Below are positions 10,368 through 22,249 of a stretch of DNA of 64,000 nucleotides, one piece after another. How positions within the stretch are numbered: the stretch's first letter is position 1; each line of letters opens with the position of its first letter. The translations under genes and the position numbers were made by a program. Under the pieces are notes generated by a model. The model was not told the DNA's origin, ran no database searches, and saw only the letters and a list, made by a program, of their open reading frames with translations. The DNA lies in NCBI RefSeq assembly GCF_003086295.3, contig NC_092048.1, forward strand, positions 65,886,841 to 65,950,840, written 5' to 3'. Origin of the DNA: Arachis hypogaea. Taxonomy: Eukaryota > Streptophyta > Magnoliopsida > Fabales > Fabaceae.

Positions 10368-11259
10368 GCTTAGGATTTAAGTTTTAACGGAGCTTTTTCT
10401 TTTAGTTTTCATAGAGAGTTTTCGGAGAGCTTTTGGTGTTGAGTGATTTTGAGTTTCTAAGTCTCGGGGAAGGAGAATTGAATTCCCTTCCTCTTAGTTT
10501 TCTTGCTTTCAATTCCAATTACATTTGCTTGGATCTTGGGTTGGAGAATTGAAAGAATTCTGTTTCAATCTCATCCTGAGATCTCTCTGTTTACTTACTG
10601 CACAATTGAATTTCAGTTTCTGTTAATTGCTTCTTCTTCTACTTTCTCTGCAATTTACATTTCCTTTGCAATTGCTCTTGTTGGATCTAGGAAGGCATTG
10701 AGATCTAGACTTGGTTATCTAGTCTCTTGAGTCCTGAGATCTGGATTTCCATTTTTAATTTCTCTGTTTACTGCTTTTCGAGCTCTTTTATATTTCTGTT
10801 TTAGATCCGATTCAACCCAAGGCATCTTCTACTCTTCTGTGTGTTGAATTTTACTTTTCCTTATTTAATTTCTGCAAATCCAATTCCCAATTCCCTTTAC
10901 AATTCAAGCCATTTACATTTCTTGCACTTTAAGATTCTGCAATTTACATTTTTTGCGTTCTAAGTTTCTGCCATTTAATTTCTTGCTCTTTAAGATTTAA
11001 CATTTTACATTTCAGTTCTCTTTAATTTCATGCAAATTACCCATCCCCTTTATTTTCCATGCAATTTAAATTTTGCAAATCACAAATCTCTCAACCAAAT
11101 CTTGATTCGCTTGACTAAATCAACCACTAAACTAAAATTGCTCAATCCTTCAATCCCTGTGGGATCGACCTCACTCCCGTGAGTTATTATTACTTGATGC
11201 GACCCGGTGCACTTGCCAGTGAGTTTTGTGTTGGATCGTTTTCCGCACATCAGTCCACC

Positions 11260-12405
11260 TTAGTGATGGAGGCTTGTTCTTCCTCTTGAAGATCTAATGG
11301 AGTGCTTAAGCTCCTCAATGTCTCTTCCTTGCCTTTGTTGCTCCTCTCTCATGACTCTTTGGTCTTCTCTAATTTTATGAAGGAGGATAGAATATTCTTG
11401 GTGCTCCACCCTTAGTTATCCCATGTTGGAACTTAATTCTCCTAGGGAGGTGTTGATTTGCTCCCAATAGTTTGGTGGAGGAAATTGCATCCCTTGAGGC
11501 ATCTCAGGGATTTCATGATGAGGAAATTCCTCATGCTCTTGGTGAGGTTCTCTTATTTGCTCTATCCTTTTCATAGTGATGGGCTTGTCCTCATTAATAA
11601 GAATGTCTCCCTCTATGTCAATTCCAATCGAATTGCAAAGGTGACAAATGTGATGAGTGAAGGCTAACCTTGCCAAAGTAGAGGACTTGTCCGCCACCTT
11701 GTAGAGTTCTTGGGATATAACCTCATGAACTTCTACTTCCTCTCTAATCATGATGCTATGAATCATGATATCCCGGTCTATAGTAACTTCAGACCGGATG
11801 CTAGTGGGAATGACTGAGCATTGGATGAACTCCAACCATCCCCTAGCCACAGGCTTGAGGTCATGCCTTCTTAGCTGAACCGGATTTCCTCTTGAATCTC
11901 TCTTCCATTGGGCGCCCTCTTCACAGATGTCCATGAGGACTTGGTTCAACCTTTAATCAAAGTTGACCCTTCTAGTGTATGGCTGTGCATCTCCTTGCAT
12001 CATGGGCAAGTTGAATGCCAACCATACATTTTCCGGACTGAAATCTAAGTATTTCCCCCGAAACATTGTAAGCCAATTCTTAGGGTCCGAGTTCACACTT
12101 TGATCATGGTTCTTGGTGATCCATGCATTGAGATAGAACTCTTGAACCATTAAGATCCCGACTTTGTTGAATGGGGTTGGTGAGAACTTCCCAACCTCTT
12201 CTTCGGATCTCATGTCGGATCTCCGGATATTCGCCCTTTTGAGCTTAAAAGGGACCTCGGGAATCACCTTCTTCTTGGCCACAACTTCATAGAAGTGGTC
12301 TTGATGCACCCTTGAGAGGAATCTCTCCATCTCCCATGACTCGGAGGTGGAAGCTTTTGCCTTCCCTTTCCTCTTTCTAGAGGTTTCTCCGGCCTTTGGT
12401 GCCAT
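11260..12405 (-). pseudogene. Element A second ORF (putative plant transposon protein, PF20167-like)
   Basis: A 382-codon frame from ATG 12405 to TAA 11260, broken by stops at 11955-11953 and 11418-11416. The N-terminus is basic (SRKRKGKA), as in a nuclear localisation signal. The middle carries the family signature (EVVAKKKVIPEVPF, VQEFYLNAWITKN, NWLTMFRGKYLDFSPENV), which I recognise from plant Ty3/Athila-type elements annotated as putative plant transposon protein. The C-terminus is charged and predicted coiled coil. The biochemical role is not established. B and C carry paralogues. The E1 insertion point lies seven bases beyond the stop codon, so the ORF itself is complete. Confidence 0.75.
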
Positions 12406-12460
12406 AAATGGTTATGGAAAAACAAATAGCTTTAGCTTTTACCACACCAAACTTAGAAGG

Positions 12461-12480
12461 TTTGCTCGTCCTCGAGCAAA
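12461..12480 (-). promoter_or_regulatory. Perfect hairpin upstream of the element A second ORF
   Basis: TTTGCTCG-loop-CGAGCAAA, an 8-bp stem with a 4-base loop, 55 bases before the ORF start. It is perfectly conserved in A, B, C and E. Confidence 0.65.
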
Positions 12481-12834
12481 AGAAGAAAGAAGAGAGTAGA
12501 AGAAGAAGAAATAGAGGATATGGAGGGGACTTTGTGTTTCCGCCAAAGGGGAGAAGTAGTGTTTAGGTTGTGTGAAAATGAAGGAGTGAAGATGGATTTA
12601 TATAAGAGTGGAGAGGGGGAGGGTATAGTTCGGCCATCATGGGTGGGGTTTTATGAAGGATGGATGTGAGTGGTGAAGAGAATGGTGGGATTTGATAGGT
12701 GAGGAGTTTTGGGGAAGAGGTATTGAGGTGATTGGTGAATGGGTGAAGAAGAGAGAGAGAGGTGGGGTAAGTGGGGATCTTGTGGGGTCTACAGATCCTG
12801 AGGTGTGAATGATATCTCATCCCTGCACCAAGTG

Positions 12835-13037
12835 GCGTGCAAAAACGCCCCTTTCTGCCAATCCTGCGTTAAACGCCAGGCTGCTGCCCATTTCTGGTGT
12901 TTAACGCCAGCTTTTTGCCCATTCCTGGCATTAAACGCCAGTCTAGTGGCCATTTCTGGCGTTAAACGCCCAGAATGGTGCCAGACTGAGCGTTTAATGC
13001 CCATTCTACTACCCTTACTGGCGTTTAAACGCTAGTA
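12835..13037 (-). repeat. GGCGTTTAACGCC palindrome array, element A
   Basis: About seven variants of the near-palindrome TGGCGTTTAACGCCA, spaced 30-45 bases by short unrelated linkers. It lies between the two-hairpin element and the second ORF. Point changes in one arm make some copies imperfect. Open frames crossing it on both strands are artefacts of the repeat. Confidence 0.85.
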
Positions 13038-13185
13038 AGTTTCTCCTCCAGGGTGTTCTGTTTTTAATACTGTTTTTTCTTCTGTTTTTGCTTTTTCAAT
13101 TATTTTTGTGACTTCACATGATCATCAACCTACAGAAAACATAAAATAACAAAGGAAAATAAAAATTTAACATAGATAATTAAAG

Positions 13186-13232
13186 ATTGGATTGCCTCCC
13201 AACAAGCGCTTCTTTAATGTCAATAGCTTGAC
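13186..13232 (-). promoter_or_regulatory. Two-hairpin element, element A (class I)
   Basis: On the minus strand GTCAAGCTATTGAC (5-bp stem, plus coordinates 13219-13232) precedes GTTGGG-AGGCAA-TCCAAT (13186-13203). The second stem keeps pairing through G-U wobbles at both ends. It lies about 140 bases after the gag-protease stop. Confidence 0.65.
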
Positions 13233-13370
13233 AATGGGCTCTCATGGAGCCTTACAGATGTTCAGAGCAATGTTGGAACCTCCCAACACCAAACTTAGAG
13301 TTTGAATGTGGGGTTCAACACCAAACTTAAAGTTTGGTTGTGGCCTCCCAACACCAACCTTAGAGTTTGA

Positions 13371-15596
13371 CTATGGGGGCTCTGTTTGACTCTGTATTGA
13401 GAGAAGCTCTTCATGCTTCCTTTCCATAGTTACAGAGGGATATCCTTGAGCTTTAAACACAAGGGAGTCTTTATTCACTTGAATGATCAATTCTCCTCTG
13501 TCAACATCAATCAAAGCTTTTGCTGTGGCTAGGAAAGGTCTGCCAAGGATGATGGATTCATCCATACACTTTCCAGTCTCTAGGATTATGAAGTCAGCAG
13601 GGATGTAGTGGCCTTCCACCTTTACCAAGACATCCTCTACAAGTCCATAAGCCTGTTTCTTTGAATTATCTGCCATCTCTAGTGAGATTCTAGCAGCTTG
13701 TACCTCAATGATCCCTAGCTTCTCCATTACAGAGAGAGGCATAAAGTTTATACTTGACCCCAGGTCACACAGAGCCTTCTCAAAGGTCATGGTGCCTATG
13801 GTACAAGGGATTGAGAATTTTCCAGGGTCTTGTCTCTTCAGAGGTAATTTCTGCCTAGTCAAGTCATCCAGTTCTTTGATGAGCAATGGAGGTTCATCCT
13901 CCCAAGTCTCATTACCAAACAACCTGGCATTTAGCTTCATGATTGCTCCAAGGTACTTAGTAACTTGCTTTTCAGTAACATCTTCATCCTCTTCAGAGGA
14001 AGAATACTCATCAGAGCTCATGAATGGCAGAAGTAAATTCAATGGAATCTCTATGGTCTCTGTGTGAGCCTCAGATTCCCATGGTTCCTCATCAGGGAAC
14101 TCCATGGAGGCCAGTAGACGTCCATTGAGGTCTTCCTCAGTGGAGATCACTGCCTCTTCCTCCTCTCCAGGTTCGGCCGTGTGGGTTGTGGTTATGGCCT
14201 TGCACTCTCTTTTTGGATTCTCTTCTGTATTGCTTGGGAGAGTACTAGGAGGGAGTTTAGTAATTTTCTTACTCAGCTGACCTACTTGTGCCTCCAAATT
14301 TCTAATGGAGGACCTTGTTTTAGTCATGAAACTTTGAGTGGTTTTGATTAGATCAGAGACAATGGTTGCTAAGTCAGAGTGGCTCTGCTCAGAATTCTCT
14401 GTCTGTTACTGAGAAGGTGATGGAAAAGACTTGCTATTGCTAAACCTGTTTCTTCCACCATTATTGTTGTTGAAACCTTGTTGAGGTCTCTGTTGATCCT
14501 TCCATGAGAGATTTGGATGATTTCTCCATGAAGGATTATAGGTGTTTCCATAGGGTTCTCCCATGTAATTCACCTCTTCCATTGCTGGGTTCTCAGGATC
14601 ATAAGCTTCTTCTTCAGAGGAAGCTTCCTTAGTATTGCCTGTTGCTGCTTGTATTCCAGACAGACTCCAAGAAATCATATTGACTTGTTGAGTCAATATC
14701 TTATTCTGAGCCAGTATAGCATTCAGAGTATCAATCTCAAGAACTCCTTTCTTCTGATTTGTCCCATTATTCACAAGGTTCCTTTCAGAAGTGTACATGA
14801 ATTGGTTATTTGCAACCATCTCAATGAGTTCCTGAGCTTCTACAGGCGTCTTCTTCAGATGAAGAGATCCTCCAGCAGAGCTATCCAATGACATCTTGGA
14901 TAGTTCAGACAGACCATCATAGAATATACCTATGATACTCCTTTTTGAAAGCATGTCAGAAGGACACCTTCTGATCAATTGCTTGTATCTTTCCCAAGCT
15001 TCATAGAGGGATTCACCTTCCTTTTGTTTGAAGGTTTGGACTTCCACTCTAAGCTTACTCAATTTTTGAGGTGGAAAGCACTTTGCCAAGAAGGCATTGA
15101 CTAGTTTTTCCCAAGAGTTCAAGCTTTCTTTAGGTTGTGAGTCCAACCATGTCCGAGCTCTGTCTCTTACAGCAAAAGGGAAGAGCATAAGTCTGTAGAC
15201 TTCAGGGTCATCCCCATTAGTCTTGACAGTGTCACAGATTTGCAAGAATTCAGATAAGAACTGATGAGGATCTTCCAATGGAAGTCCATGAAACTTGCAA
15301 TTCTGTTACATTAGATAAACTAATTGAGGCTTAAGCTCAAAGTTGTTTGCTCCAATGGCAGGGATTGAGATGCTTCTCCCATAGAAGTCGGGAGTAGGTG
15401 CAGTAAAGTCACCAAGCACTTTCCTTGCATTGTTGGCATTGTTGTTTTCAGCTGCCATTGTTTATTCTTCTTTGAAAAGCTCTGTTAGGCCCTCTAGAGA
15501 GAATTGTGCTTTAGCTTCTCTTAGCTTTCTCTTCAAGGTCCTTTCAGGTTCAGGATCAGCTTGAACAAGTATGCCTTTATCTTTGCTCCTGCTCAT
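13371..15596 (-). pseudogene. Element A gag-protease polyprotein with stops
   Basis: A single minus-strand frame from ATG 15596 (MSRSKDKG) to TAG 13371, interrupted by TAA at 15464-15462, 15308-15306 and 14408-14406. A second in-frame ATG (MAAENNN, 15458) could restart after the first stop. The Retrotrans_gag domain is visible in LFPFAVRDRARTWLDSQP, FPPQKLSKLR and SLYEAWERYKQLIRRCP. A linker rich in Asn and Gly follows, without a CCHC knuckle. The protease region carries CDLGSSINFMP, where the other copies have GA, and IILGRPFLATAKALIDVDRGE. A long acidic insert separates linker and protease. No polymerase follows. Closest relative here: the polyprotein of element C. Confidence 0.85.
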
Positions 15597-17192
15597 ATGA
15601 AAGAGAAGAGAACAAGAAAGTAGGGAATCCTCTATGTCACAGTATAGAGATTCCTTGAGGTGTCAGAGGAAAAGAAGAATAAAAGAAGGAGGTAGATAGA
15701 AGAGAATTCGAACTTATCAAGAGGGAAGAGTTCGAATCACACCTTGAGGAGGAGTGTTAGTCCCTTAAATAGAAGGATGTGAGAAGAGGGGAAGAATTTT
15801 CGAAAATAAATTAAAAAGATTTTGAAATAATAAAAAGAAATTTGAAAATTTGATTGAGATTTTCGAAAATTAAGATTGGGAAAGAAATTAAGTGATTTTT
15901 GAAAAAGATTTTGAAATTAGAAATCAAAAAGATATGATTGAGAGTTAATTTTGAAAAAGATGTGATTGAAAAGATATGATTGAGAAGATATGGTTGAAAA
16001 TCAATTTTAAAAAAAGAGAAAGTTTTAAAATTAAAGTTGATTACTTGACTAACAAGAAATTAAAAGATATGATTCTTAAAATTTAAAATTTGATTTTTTC
16101 TTAATAGGCAAGTAACAACTTGAAAATTTTGAAGTAAATCATTAATAGTGGCAAGGATTTTCGAAATAAATAAAAAATGGAAAGAAATTGATTTTGAAGA
16201 GATATGATTGAAAAGATATGATTTGAAAAATATTTAATTTTGAAAAATTATGAAAATTTGAAAAAGATTTGAATTAAAAACAAAATCTTCCCTCTAGTGT
16301 CCTTCTGGCATTTAACGCCCAGAATGGCATCCATTCTGGCGTTTAACACCCAAAATCCTACCTTTTTGGGCATTAAACGCCCAGCCAGGTACCCTGGCTG
16401 GCGTTTAAACGCCAGTTTTCCTTCTTCACTGGGCGTTTTGAACGCCCAGCTTTTTCTGTGTAATTCCTCTACTGAATGTTCTGAATCTTCAATTCTCTGT
16501 GTTATTGACTTGAAAAGACATAGTTTTGAAAAAATTTTTTTTTTAATTTTTCAATGATGAGAAACAATCAAAATACAACTAATCTTAGGAAACTCAAATC
16601 AAACAAACAATGCATGCATGACACCAAACTTAAAAATTTTCATATAAGAGACACTAACAAATTGAGAATGCATATGAGAAATAACAAAACACACAAAACA
16701 AGAGAAATTAAAGATCAGAGCACTGAAATCATCAAGAACAACTTGAAGATCAATGAAAAACATAATGCATATATTCGAAAAATGCAAGAAGAATAAAGAC
16801 ATGCAATTGACACCAAACTTAAAAATTGATACTAGACTCAAACAAGAAACATAAAATATTTTTTTATTTTTATGGTTTTATAAAATTTTTTTGTGATTTT
16901 TCAAAAATTGAGTGGAAAAGAAAATAAAGGGATTCAAAATTTTTAATAAGAATTCCAGGAATCATGCAATGTTAGTCTAAAGCTTCAGTCTAAAAAGATT
17001 AGACATGGTTAGCCAAGCTTCAGCAGGACATTACATTCACCAGCTAAATTGATGAGAATCAATCAGCTTTTGTGATGATAAGAACATCACCTTGAAACTC
17101 TAGAATTCATTCTTAAAAATTCTGAAAAATAAAAAGAAAAGTACCTAATCTAAGCAACAAGATGAACCGTCAATTGTCCAAACTCGAACAAT
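15597..17192 (-). other. Element A leader, AT-rich, with a second palindrome array
   Basis: Untranslated leader between primer site and gag. It has long runs of GAAAAAGAT/TTTGAAAA-type sequence and several CACCAAACTTAAAAA boxes. A separate array of the GGCGTTTAACGCC palindrome lies at 16304-16450. No credible ORF. Confidence 0.65.
16304..16450 (-). repeat. Second palindrome array, in the element A leader
   Basis: Four or five copies of the GGCGTTTAACGCC palindrome, some with CCC/GGG extensions (GCGTTTAACACCC, GGGCGTTTTGAACGCCC). The leader of element C has no comparable array, so the motif appears able to turn up at new positions. Confidence 0.75.
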
Positions 17193-17209
17193 CCCCGGCA
17201 ACGGCGCCA
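17193..17209 (-). promoter_or_regulatory. Primer binding site (tRNA-Asp type), element A
   Basis: On the minus strand TGGCGCCGTTGCCGGGG, an exact complement of the tRNA-Asp 3' end, six bases from the LTR. Confidence 0.85.
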
Positions 17210-18248
17210 AAAACTTGGTTCACAAAATTGTGATAATCAATAATGGCACCAAAGGACTTGGAGCTCTCAAATGTGAATCACACTTTGTCACAATTTTGCA
17301 CAACTAACCAGCAAGTGCACTGGGTCGTCCAAGTAATACCTTACGTGAGTAAGGGTCGATCCCACGGAGACTGTCGGCTTGAAGCAAGCTATGGTCATCT
17401 TGTAAATCTCAGTCAGGCAGATTCAAATGGTTATGGAGGATTGATAATTAAAAGATAAATAAAACATAAAGTAAAGATAGAGATACATATGTAATTCATT
17501 GGTAGGAATTTCAGATAAGCGTATGAAGATGCTTTGTTCCTCTTGAACCTCTTCTTTCCTATTGCCTTCTTCCAATCATTCATACTCCTTTCCATGGCAA
17601 GCTTTATGTTGGGCATCACCGTTGTCAATGGTTACTTCCCGTCCTCTCAGTGAAAATGTTCTACGCACGCTGTCACCGCACGGCTAATCATCTGTCGGTT
17701 CTCGATCATGTTGGAATAGGATTCATTGATCCTTTTGCATCTGTCACATGCCCAACAATCGCGAGTTTGAAGCTCGTCATAGTCATCCCTTCCCAGATCC
17801 TAATCAGAATACCACAGACAAGGTTTAGACGTTCCGGATCTCAGGAATGATCGCCAATAATTCTAGCCTATACCGAGAAGGTTCCAATCTTAGATTAGAA
17901 ACCCAAGAGATATACATTCAAGCTTGTTTGCATGTAGAACGGAAGTGGTTGTCAGTCACACGTTCATAGGTGAGAATGGTAATGAGTGTCACATAATCAT
18001 CACATTCATCATGTTCTTGGGTACGAATGAATATCTTGGAGAAGAAATAGACTTGAGTTGAATAGAAAAACAATAGTAATTGTATTAATTCATGAAGAAC
18101 AGCAGAGCTCCACACCTTAATCTATGGTGTGTAGAAACTCCACTGTTGAAAATACAAAAGTGATAATGGTGTAAGCATGGCCGAATGGCCAGCCTCCAAG
18201 GTCTAGGGACTAAACGTCCAAAGATGAAAATACAATAGCAAAAGGTCC

Positions 18249-18256
18249 TATTTATA
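18249..18256 (-). promoter_or_regulatory. TATA box, element A LTR
   Basis: TATAAATA on the minus strand, 100-250 bases downstream of the palindrome copies in the direction of transcription, as in the B LTR. Confidence 0.5.
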
Positions 18257-18370
18257 GAAAACTAGTGGCCTAGGGTTACAGAAATGAGTAATTAATGCAT
18301 AAATCTTCTTCCGGGCCCACATGGTGTGTGCTTGGGCTGAGCATTGAAGCTTTCATGTGTAGAGACTTTT

Positions 18371-18486
18371 CTGGGAGTTAAACGCCAGCTTTTGTGCCAG
18401 TTTGGGCATTTAACTCCAGCTTTTGTGCCAGTTCTAGCGTTTTGACGCCAGAATTCTTAAGCTGACTTGGAACGCCGGTTTGGGCC
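18371..18486 (-). repeat. Palindrome copies in the element A LTR
   Basis: Four degenerate copies of the palindrome (GAGTTAAACGCCAGC, GGGCATTTAACTCC, TAGCGTTTTGACGCCAGA and a relic), upstream of the TATA box. Confidence 0.75.
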
Positions 18487-18925
18487 ATCAAATCTTGGGC
18501 AAAGTATGAACTATTATATATTTCTGGAAAGCCCAGGATGTATACTTTCCAACGCAATTAAGAGCGCACCAAATGGGTTTCTGTAGCTCCAGAAAATCCA
18601 CTTCGAGTGCAGGGAGGTCAGAATCCAACAGCATCTGCAGTACTTTTTCAGCCTCTGAATCAGATTTTTGCTCAGGTCCCTCAATTCCAGCCAGAAAATA
18701 CCTGAAATCACAAAAAAACACACAAACTCATAGAAAGTCCAGAAGAGTGATTTTTATTTAAAAACTAATAAAAACATAATAAAAACTAACTAAAATATAC
18801 TAAAAACATACTAAAAACAATGCTAAAAAGCGTATAAATTATCTGCTCATCAGTCACAAAAACAACTGAAAAATAAATAGAATGAAAAACAGTATTAAAA
18901 ATAGCTCGTCCTGGAGGAAGAGCTT

Positions 18926-19124
18926 ACTGGCATTTAAACGCCAGTAAGAAGCATCAGACTGGCGTTTAACGCCAGAAAAAAGCATCAAGCTGGCGTTTAA
19001 CGCCAGAACAAAGCACTAAGTTGGCGTTAAATGCCAAGAAAGGGAGAAAAGCTGGCGTTTAACGCCAGAAACAAGCAGCAGTCTGGCGTTAAACGCTAGG
19101 ATTGCAATCTAAGGGCGTTTACAC
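18926..19124 (+). repeat. Palindrome array, element B
   Basis: Six or seven copies of the GGCGTTTAACGCC palindrome with roughly 35-base period, in the same relative place as in A, C and E. Several copies are perfect dyads. Confidence 0.85.
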
Positions 19125-19491
19125 ACCTAAATAGAGTAGGGATGATAAGTTCTTGACCCCTCAGGATCTGTGGACTCCACAGGATCCCCACCTACCCCAC
19201 CTCTCTTCTCTCTCTCTCCCACCTTTTCTTAACACTCTTTCCCAAATACCCTTCACCAATCACATCCATCCACTCTTTCCCAAAAACCCCACCTATCTAT
19301 AAATTCAAAATCCTTTCCCTCCCAAACCCAACCCTAAGACACGAAACCTAACCCTCCCCCCACTCCTGTATAAACCCCTCACCACTCCTTCATTTTCACA
19401 CATTACAACCACTACTTCTACCCCTTGGCTGAACCACATATCTCCCTCCATCTCCTCCATTTTCTTCTTCTTCTACTACTTTCTTTCTTCT

Positions 19492-19511
19492 TTTGCTCGA
19501 GGACGAGCAAA
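19492..19511 (+). promoter_or_regulatory. Perfect hairpin upstream of the element B second ORF
   Basis: TTTGCTCG-AGGA-CGAGCAAA, 54 bases before the ORF start and followed by TTAAGTTTGGTGTGG. Same sequence as in A, C and E. Confidence 0.65.
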
Positions 19512-19565
19512 CCTCTTAAGTTTGGTGTGGTAAAAGCATTGCTTTTTATTTTTCCAAAACCATTT

Positions 19566-20722
19566 ATGGCACCTAAGGCCAGAGAAACCTCAAGAAAGAG
19601 GAAAGGGAAGGCAATAGCTTCCACATCTGAGTCATGGGAGATGGAGACATTCATCTCAAAGGTCCATCAAGACCAATTCTATGAAGTTGTGGCCAAGAAA
19701 AAGGTGATCCCTGAGGTCCCTTTTAAGCTCAAAAAGGGCAAATATCCGTAGATCCGACATGAGATTAGAAGAATATGATGGGAGTTCTCTCCAATCCTAT
19801 TCAACAAGTCGGGATCTTAATGGTTCAAGAGTTCTATGCAAATGCATGGATCACTAGGAACCATGATCAAAGTATGAACCCGAATCCAAAAAATTGGCTT
19901 ACAATGGTTCGAGGAAAATACTTAGATTTCAGTCCAGAAAATGTAAGGTTGGCGTTCAACTTGCCAATGATGCAAGAAAATGCACACCCCTACACTAGAA
20001 GGGTCAACTTTGATCAAAGGTTGGACCAAGTCCTCATGGACATATGTGAGGAAGGAGCTTAGTGGAAAAGAGACTCAAGAAGCAACCCGGTTCAATTAAG
20101 AACACCGAACCTTAAGCCTGTAGCTAGAGGATGGTTGGAGTTCATCCAACACTCTATCATTCCTACTAGCAACCGATCTGAAGTAATAGTGGATCAGGCC
20201 ATCATGATCCATAGTATCATGATTGGGGAGGAAGTGGAAGTTCATGAGATTATACCTCAAGAACTCTACAAGGTGGCTGACAAGTCTTCCACTTTGGCGA
20301 GGTTAGCCTTTCCTCACCTTATTTGTCACCTCTGCAAATCAGCAGGAATTGACATAGAGGAAGACACCTTCATTGATGAGGATAAGCCCATCACTAAGAA
20401 AAGGATGGAGAAAACAAGAGAGCCCACTCATGGACCTCAACAAGAGCATGAGGAAATTTCTCATCATGAAATCCCTGAGATGCCTCAAGGGATGCATTTT
20501 CCTCTACAAAACTATTGGGAGCAAATCAACACCTCCCTAGGAGAATTGAGTTCCAACATGGGACAACTAAGGGTGGAGCACCAAGAGCATTCCATCCTCC
20601 TTCATGAAATTAGAGAAGACCAAAGAGCCATGAGGGAGGAGCAACAAAGGCAAGGAAGAGACATTGAGGAGCTCAAGCACTCCATAAGATCATCAAGAGG
20701 AGGAACTAGCCGCCATCACTAA
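19566..20722 (+). pseudogene. Element B second ORF (putative plant transposon protein, PF20167-like), frameshifted
   Basis: It begins with ATG 19566 (MAPKARETSRKRKGKA) and is open to TAG 19749. The reading then continues in another frame from about 19775 (NPIQQVGILMVQEFY) to TAA 20720-20722, with one more stop at 20060-20062. The core motif NWLTMVRGKYLDFSPENVRL is intact, and so is the C-terminal coiled-coil-like region (EHQEHSILLHEIREDQRAM, QGRDIEELK). The break point corresponds to the spot where the A and C copies also differ in length. Function unknown; the family is found downstream of gag-pol in Athila-like elements. Confidence 0.75.
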
Positions 20723-21872
20723 GGTGGACCCGTTCCTTAACTTCCTTGTTCCTTATTTTTCTGTTTTTCGTTTCTTATGCCTTATGTTCTATTTATGTTT
20801 GTGTCTTATTACATGATCACTAATGTCTAAGTGTCTATGCCTTAAAGCTATGAGTGTCCTATGAATCCATCACCTCTCTTAAATGAAAAATGTTCTAAAA
20901 ACAAAAGAACAAGAAGTACATGATTTCGAATTCACCCTTGAAATTAGTTTAATTATATTGATGTGGTGACAATACTTTTTGTTTTCTGAATGAATGCGTG
21001 AATAGTGCATATTTTTGAATTTGTTTTTTATGAATGTTAAAATTGTTGGCTCTTGAAAGAATGATGAAAAAGGAGAAATGTTATTTGATAATCTGAAAAA
21101 TCATAAAATTGATTCTTGAAGCAAGAAAAAGCAGTAAAAACAAGACTTGCGAAAAAAAAAGTGGCAAAAATAAAAGAAAAAAAGAAAGAAAAAAAAAGCA
21201 AGCAAAAAAAGCCAAGAGCTCTTTAAACCAAAAGGCCAGAGCAAAAAGCCAGTAAGCCTTTAAACCAAAAGGCAAGGGTAAAATAAAAAGGATCCAAGGC
21301 TTTGAGCATCAGTGGATAGGAGGGCCCACAGGATAAAATTCTGGCCTAAGCGGCTAAACCAAGCTGTCCCTAACCATGTGCTTGTGGCGTGAAGGTGTCA
21401 AGTGAAAACTTGAGACTGAGCGGTTAAAGTCATGGTCCAATGCAAAAAGAGTGTGCTATATAACTCTGGACACCTCTAATTGGGGACTTTAGCAAAGCTA
21501 ACTCACAATCTGAAAAGGTTCCCCCAGTTATGTGTCTGTGGCATTTATGTATCCGGTGGAAATACTGGAAAACAAAGTGCTTAGGGCCATGGCCAACACT
21601 CATAAAGTAGCTGTGTTCAAGAATCAACATACTGAACTAGGAGAATCAATAACACTGTCTAAATTTTGAGTTCCTATAGATGCCAATCATTCTGAACTTC
21701 AAAGGATAAAGTAAGATGCCAAAACTGTTCAGAGGCAAAAAGCTGCTAGTCCCGCTCATCTCATTGGAGATAAGTTTCATTGATATTTTGGAATTTATAG
21801 TATATTATCTTCTTTTTATCCTGTTTGATTTTCAGTTCCTTGGGGACAAGCAATAATTTAAGTTTGGTGTTG
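20723..21872 (+). other. Element B 3' non-coding region
   Basis: No ORF. A poly-purine stretch with AAAAAAGCAAGC-like repeats lies at 21130-21290, with two direct copies of TTTAAACCAAAAGGC (about 21223 and 21260). It ends in TTGGGGACAAGCAA and TTTAAGTTTGGTGTTG against the LTR. Confidence 0.6.
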
Positions 21873-22249
21873 TGATGAGCGGATAATTTATACGCTTTTT
21901 AGCATTATTTTTAGGTAGTTTTCAGTTTGTTTTAATTAGTTTTTGGTATATTTTTATTAGTTTTTATTCAAAAATCACATTTCTGGACTTTACTATAAGT
22001 TTGTGTATTTTTCTAAGATTTCAGGTATTTTCTGGCTGAAATTGAGGGACTTGAGCAAAAGTCTGATTCAGAGGCTGAAAAAGGACTGCAGATGCTGTTG
22101 GATTCTGACCTCCCTGCACTCGATATAGATTTTTTGGAGCAACAGAAAGCCAATTAGTGCGCTCTCAATTGCGTTGGAAAGTAGACATCCAGGGCTTTCC
22201 AGCAATATATAATAGTTCATACTTTGCCCAAGTTTTGACGACGCAAACT

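Larger units (their letters stand above)
2946..11252 (+). mobile_element. E1: complete non-autonomous LTR retrotransposon (8.3 kb)
   Basis: Two 1796-base LTRs (2946-4741 and 9457-11252) begin TGATGACAAG and end CGCACATCA. They flank a 4715-base internal region with a tRNA-Asp-type primer site, one gag-protease frame and no RT or integrase. By eye the LTRs differ at roughly 15 positions, which suggests a recent origin. The element interrupts the second ORF of element A, whose sequence resumes at 11253. Because the array is tandem, the two LTRs need not come from one insertion event. Confidence 0.88.
9457..11252 (+). repeat. E1 LTR, copy 2 (3' end of the element)
   Basis: Same length and termini as 2946-4741. 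The hairpin array is at 9761-10228 and the TATA box at 10360-10367. The sequence changes abruptly at 11253 to the tail of element A's second ORF on the minus strand, marking the insertion point. The adjacent GTCCA (11253-11257) should be one half of the target duplication; the other half lies outside the window. Confidence 0.9.
11253..18852 (-). mobile_element. Element A: non-autonomous LTR retrotransposon, 3' end removed by E1
   Basis: Read on the minus strand: 5' LTR (18852-17216), primer site, AT-rich leader, gag-protease, two-hairpin element, palindrome array, second ORF, then an abrupt break at the E1 LTR. No RT, RNase H or integrase. LTR ends and general plan match B, C and E, so E-type pol could mobilise it. 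Its right border at 18852/18853 interrupts element B, and GTCAC (18853-18857) is the expected target duplication half. Confidence 0.85.
17216..18852 (-). repeat. Element A 5' LTR
   Basis: A 1637-base LTR, TGATGAGCAGAT...GAACCA on the minus strand, of the same type as the LTRs of B, C and E. It holds palindrome-array copies at 18371-18486 and a TATA box. No second LTR is visible because E1 removed the 3' side from view. Confidence 0.88.

Noticed and set aside
12805..13035. Frames on both strands over the palindrome arrays (also 25178-25402, 36520-36768)
   Set aside because: Palindromic repeats give open frames on both strands; codon use and peptides only mirror the motif.
17193..17209. tRNA-Asp gene fragments at the GGCAACGGCGCCA sites
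   Set aside because: Only the 3' end of the tRNA is matched, always 3-6 bases from an LTR end: these are primer binding sites.
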